Shown here: in pieces, positions 63,334 to 64,000 of the stretch
Numbering within the stretch: position 1 is the first letter of the stretch
Layout: the number at the start of each line of letters is the position of its first letter
Source: Selenomonas sputigena ATCC 35185
Lineage (GTDB): Bacteria > Bacillota > Negativicutes > Selenomonadales > Selenomonadaceae
Direction: 5' to 3'
Assembly (NCBI RefSeq): GCF_000208405.1
Contig: NC_015437.1
Location: 496,001 to 560,000 of the forward strand
Length of the DNA: 64,000 nt
Made by a program: the position numbers and the translations under genes
The notes under the pieces: model-generated
What the model was told of the DNA's origin: nothing
Databases searched by the model: none
The model's input: the letters and a program-made list of their open reading frames with translations, nothing else

Positions 63334-64000
63334 ATGAAACTTAAACCTAAGATGCTCCTGAGCATTGGTGTGCCGCTGCTCATTGTCTTCATCGCCATGG
63401 GCTTCATCATCTACAGGATGGCGAGCTCGGGGCTTAAGACGGCGACGGAGGTGGCCATGGAGCAGCGCGCCAGCCGCTACGCCGAAGCGATCGACGGCAA
63501 AATGCAGGCACAGGAAGCGCTGCTCGACGCCATCAGCATGACCTGGAGCACGGCCATGCCGACAGGGGAAGTCTTGCAGGAGGAGGTCGCGGCGTTCAGT
63601 CGACGTGAAGGTGTCCAATTCTTTACGGTCGTCTATCCCAATGGCGCATTTTTGGGCAGCGAGCCGCTGCCGGCGGATTTCGATGCGCGTGGGCGTGCCT
63701 GGTACAAGAATGCCGCCGCTTCGGATGATGTGCAGATCTGCCCTGTCTATACGAGCATCGCGGACAATCAGGAGATCGTCACGCTGAGCAAGGCAGTGCG
63801 CGGCAAGAACGGCGAGCTCATCGCCGTCATCGCTACGGACGTTTCGGTCGCTTCCCTGACGGAGATCGTCAAGGACGTCAAGGTCGGCGAGACAGGCTCG
63901 CTCTGCGTCTTAGGGCCGGACAGCGAATTCATCTATCACAAGAAATTCACGGTCGACGACCCGCGGCTCAACGAGATGGAGGGCGGCAAGTACAAGGATC
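63334..64000 (+). CDS. Methyl-accepting chemotaxis protein 7, N-terminal part (cut by window edge)
   Basis: The first 222 residues: TM1 ([25 protein letters not shown]) and most of a dCache domain with the variant signature [14 protein letters not shown] and late-strand Asp kept (VIATDVSVAS). The sequence leaves the window inside the sensor (EGGKYKD), so TM2, HAMP and signalling parts are not seen but are expected from the six paralogues. GGAGGAG precedes ATG 63334. Confidence 0.88.
   Translation, partial: MKLKPKMLLSIGVPLLIVFIAMGFIIYRMASSGLKTATEVAMEQRASRYAEAIDGKMQAQEALLDAISMTWSTAMPTGEVLQEEVAAFSRREGVQFFTVVYPNGAFLGSEPLPADFDARGRAWYKNAAASDDVQICPVYTSIADNQEIVTLSKAVRGKNGELIAVIATDVSVASLTEIVKDVKVGETGSLCVLGPDSEFIYHKKFTVDDPRLNEMEGGKYKD

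Noticed and set aside
1-64000. CRISPR arrays, tRNA/rRNA genes, prophage or intact insertion sequences
   Set aside because: No regularly spaced repeats, no tRNA-like cloverleaf or rRNA segments, and no transposase, integrase or phage structural genes were recognised by eye. A covariance-model scan would be needed to exclude small RNA genes.

Overview
The window looks like a chromosomal segment of a motile, anaerobic, GC-rich member of the Negativicutes, most likely Selenomonas or a close relative. This is inferred from gene content only. Firmicutes-type blocks (rapZ-yvcK-whiA, a thiamine operon under a TPP riboswitch, an acetyl-type MetA) sit beside outer-membrane functions (a TonB-dependent receptor) and [FeFe]-hydrogenase maturases.

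Layout. 1-3.0 kb: end of an alcohol dehydrogenase, a SPINDLY-type GT41 glycosyltransferase, and two tiny DUF6883/DUF4926-like ORFs. 3.2-13.2 kb: metA, a secreted protein, hydE, ilvB, an alkaline-phosphatase-superfamily protein inserted between ilvB and ilvN, a D,D-carboxypeptidase and hydG. 13.3-14.5 kb: a YafQ/DinJ toxin-antitoxin pair and a HigA-like antitoxin with a collapsed toxin. 14.5-17.6 kb: TPP riboswitch and thiS-thiG-thiH-thiE. 17.7-20 kb: fumC and a membrane-anchored methyltransferase. 20.3-27.6 kb: three large methyl-accepting chemotaxis proteins (MCPs) with a NUDIX hydrolase between the first two. 27.8-28.9 kb: a small HMA-like membrane operon and a convergent anchored protein. 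29-33 kb: ROK kinase, nagA and two HAD phosphatases. 33-38.4 kb: rapZ-yvcK-whiA, a polysaccharide deacetylase and a secreted protein. 38.4-43.8 kb (minus strand): a CBS-ACT protein and livKHMGF. 44-46 kb: two paralogous secreted proteins, a SemiSWEET and a Mop protein. 46-48.2 kb: an Rrf2 regulator divergent from cysK. 48.3-54.3 kb: cobalamin riboswitch, TonB receptor and a BtuFCD-like ABC transporter. 54.5-56.5 kb: pheA and DAHP synthase. 56.6-64 kb: four more tandem MCPs, the last cut by the window edge.

How it fits together. The seven MCPs share one architecture (TM1, dCache sensor, TM2, HAMP, signalling hairpin) and differ mainly in the sensor, so they look like an expanded ligand repertoire. 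Several cluster-B MCP genes have a sigma-28-like promoter followed at once by an intrinsic-terminator-like hairpin in the leader. Amino-acid metabolism is well represented: branched-chain synthesis and uptake, Met, Cys, and Phe/aromatics. Vitamin genes are riboswitch-controlled. Most genes lie in tight same-strand runs with overlapping stops and starts, and convergent borders carry strong bidirectional hairpins. I recognise no tRNA, rRNA, CRISPR array, prophage or intact transposase.
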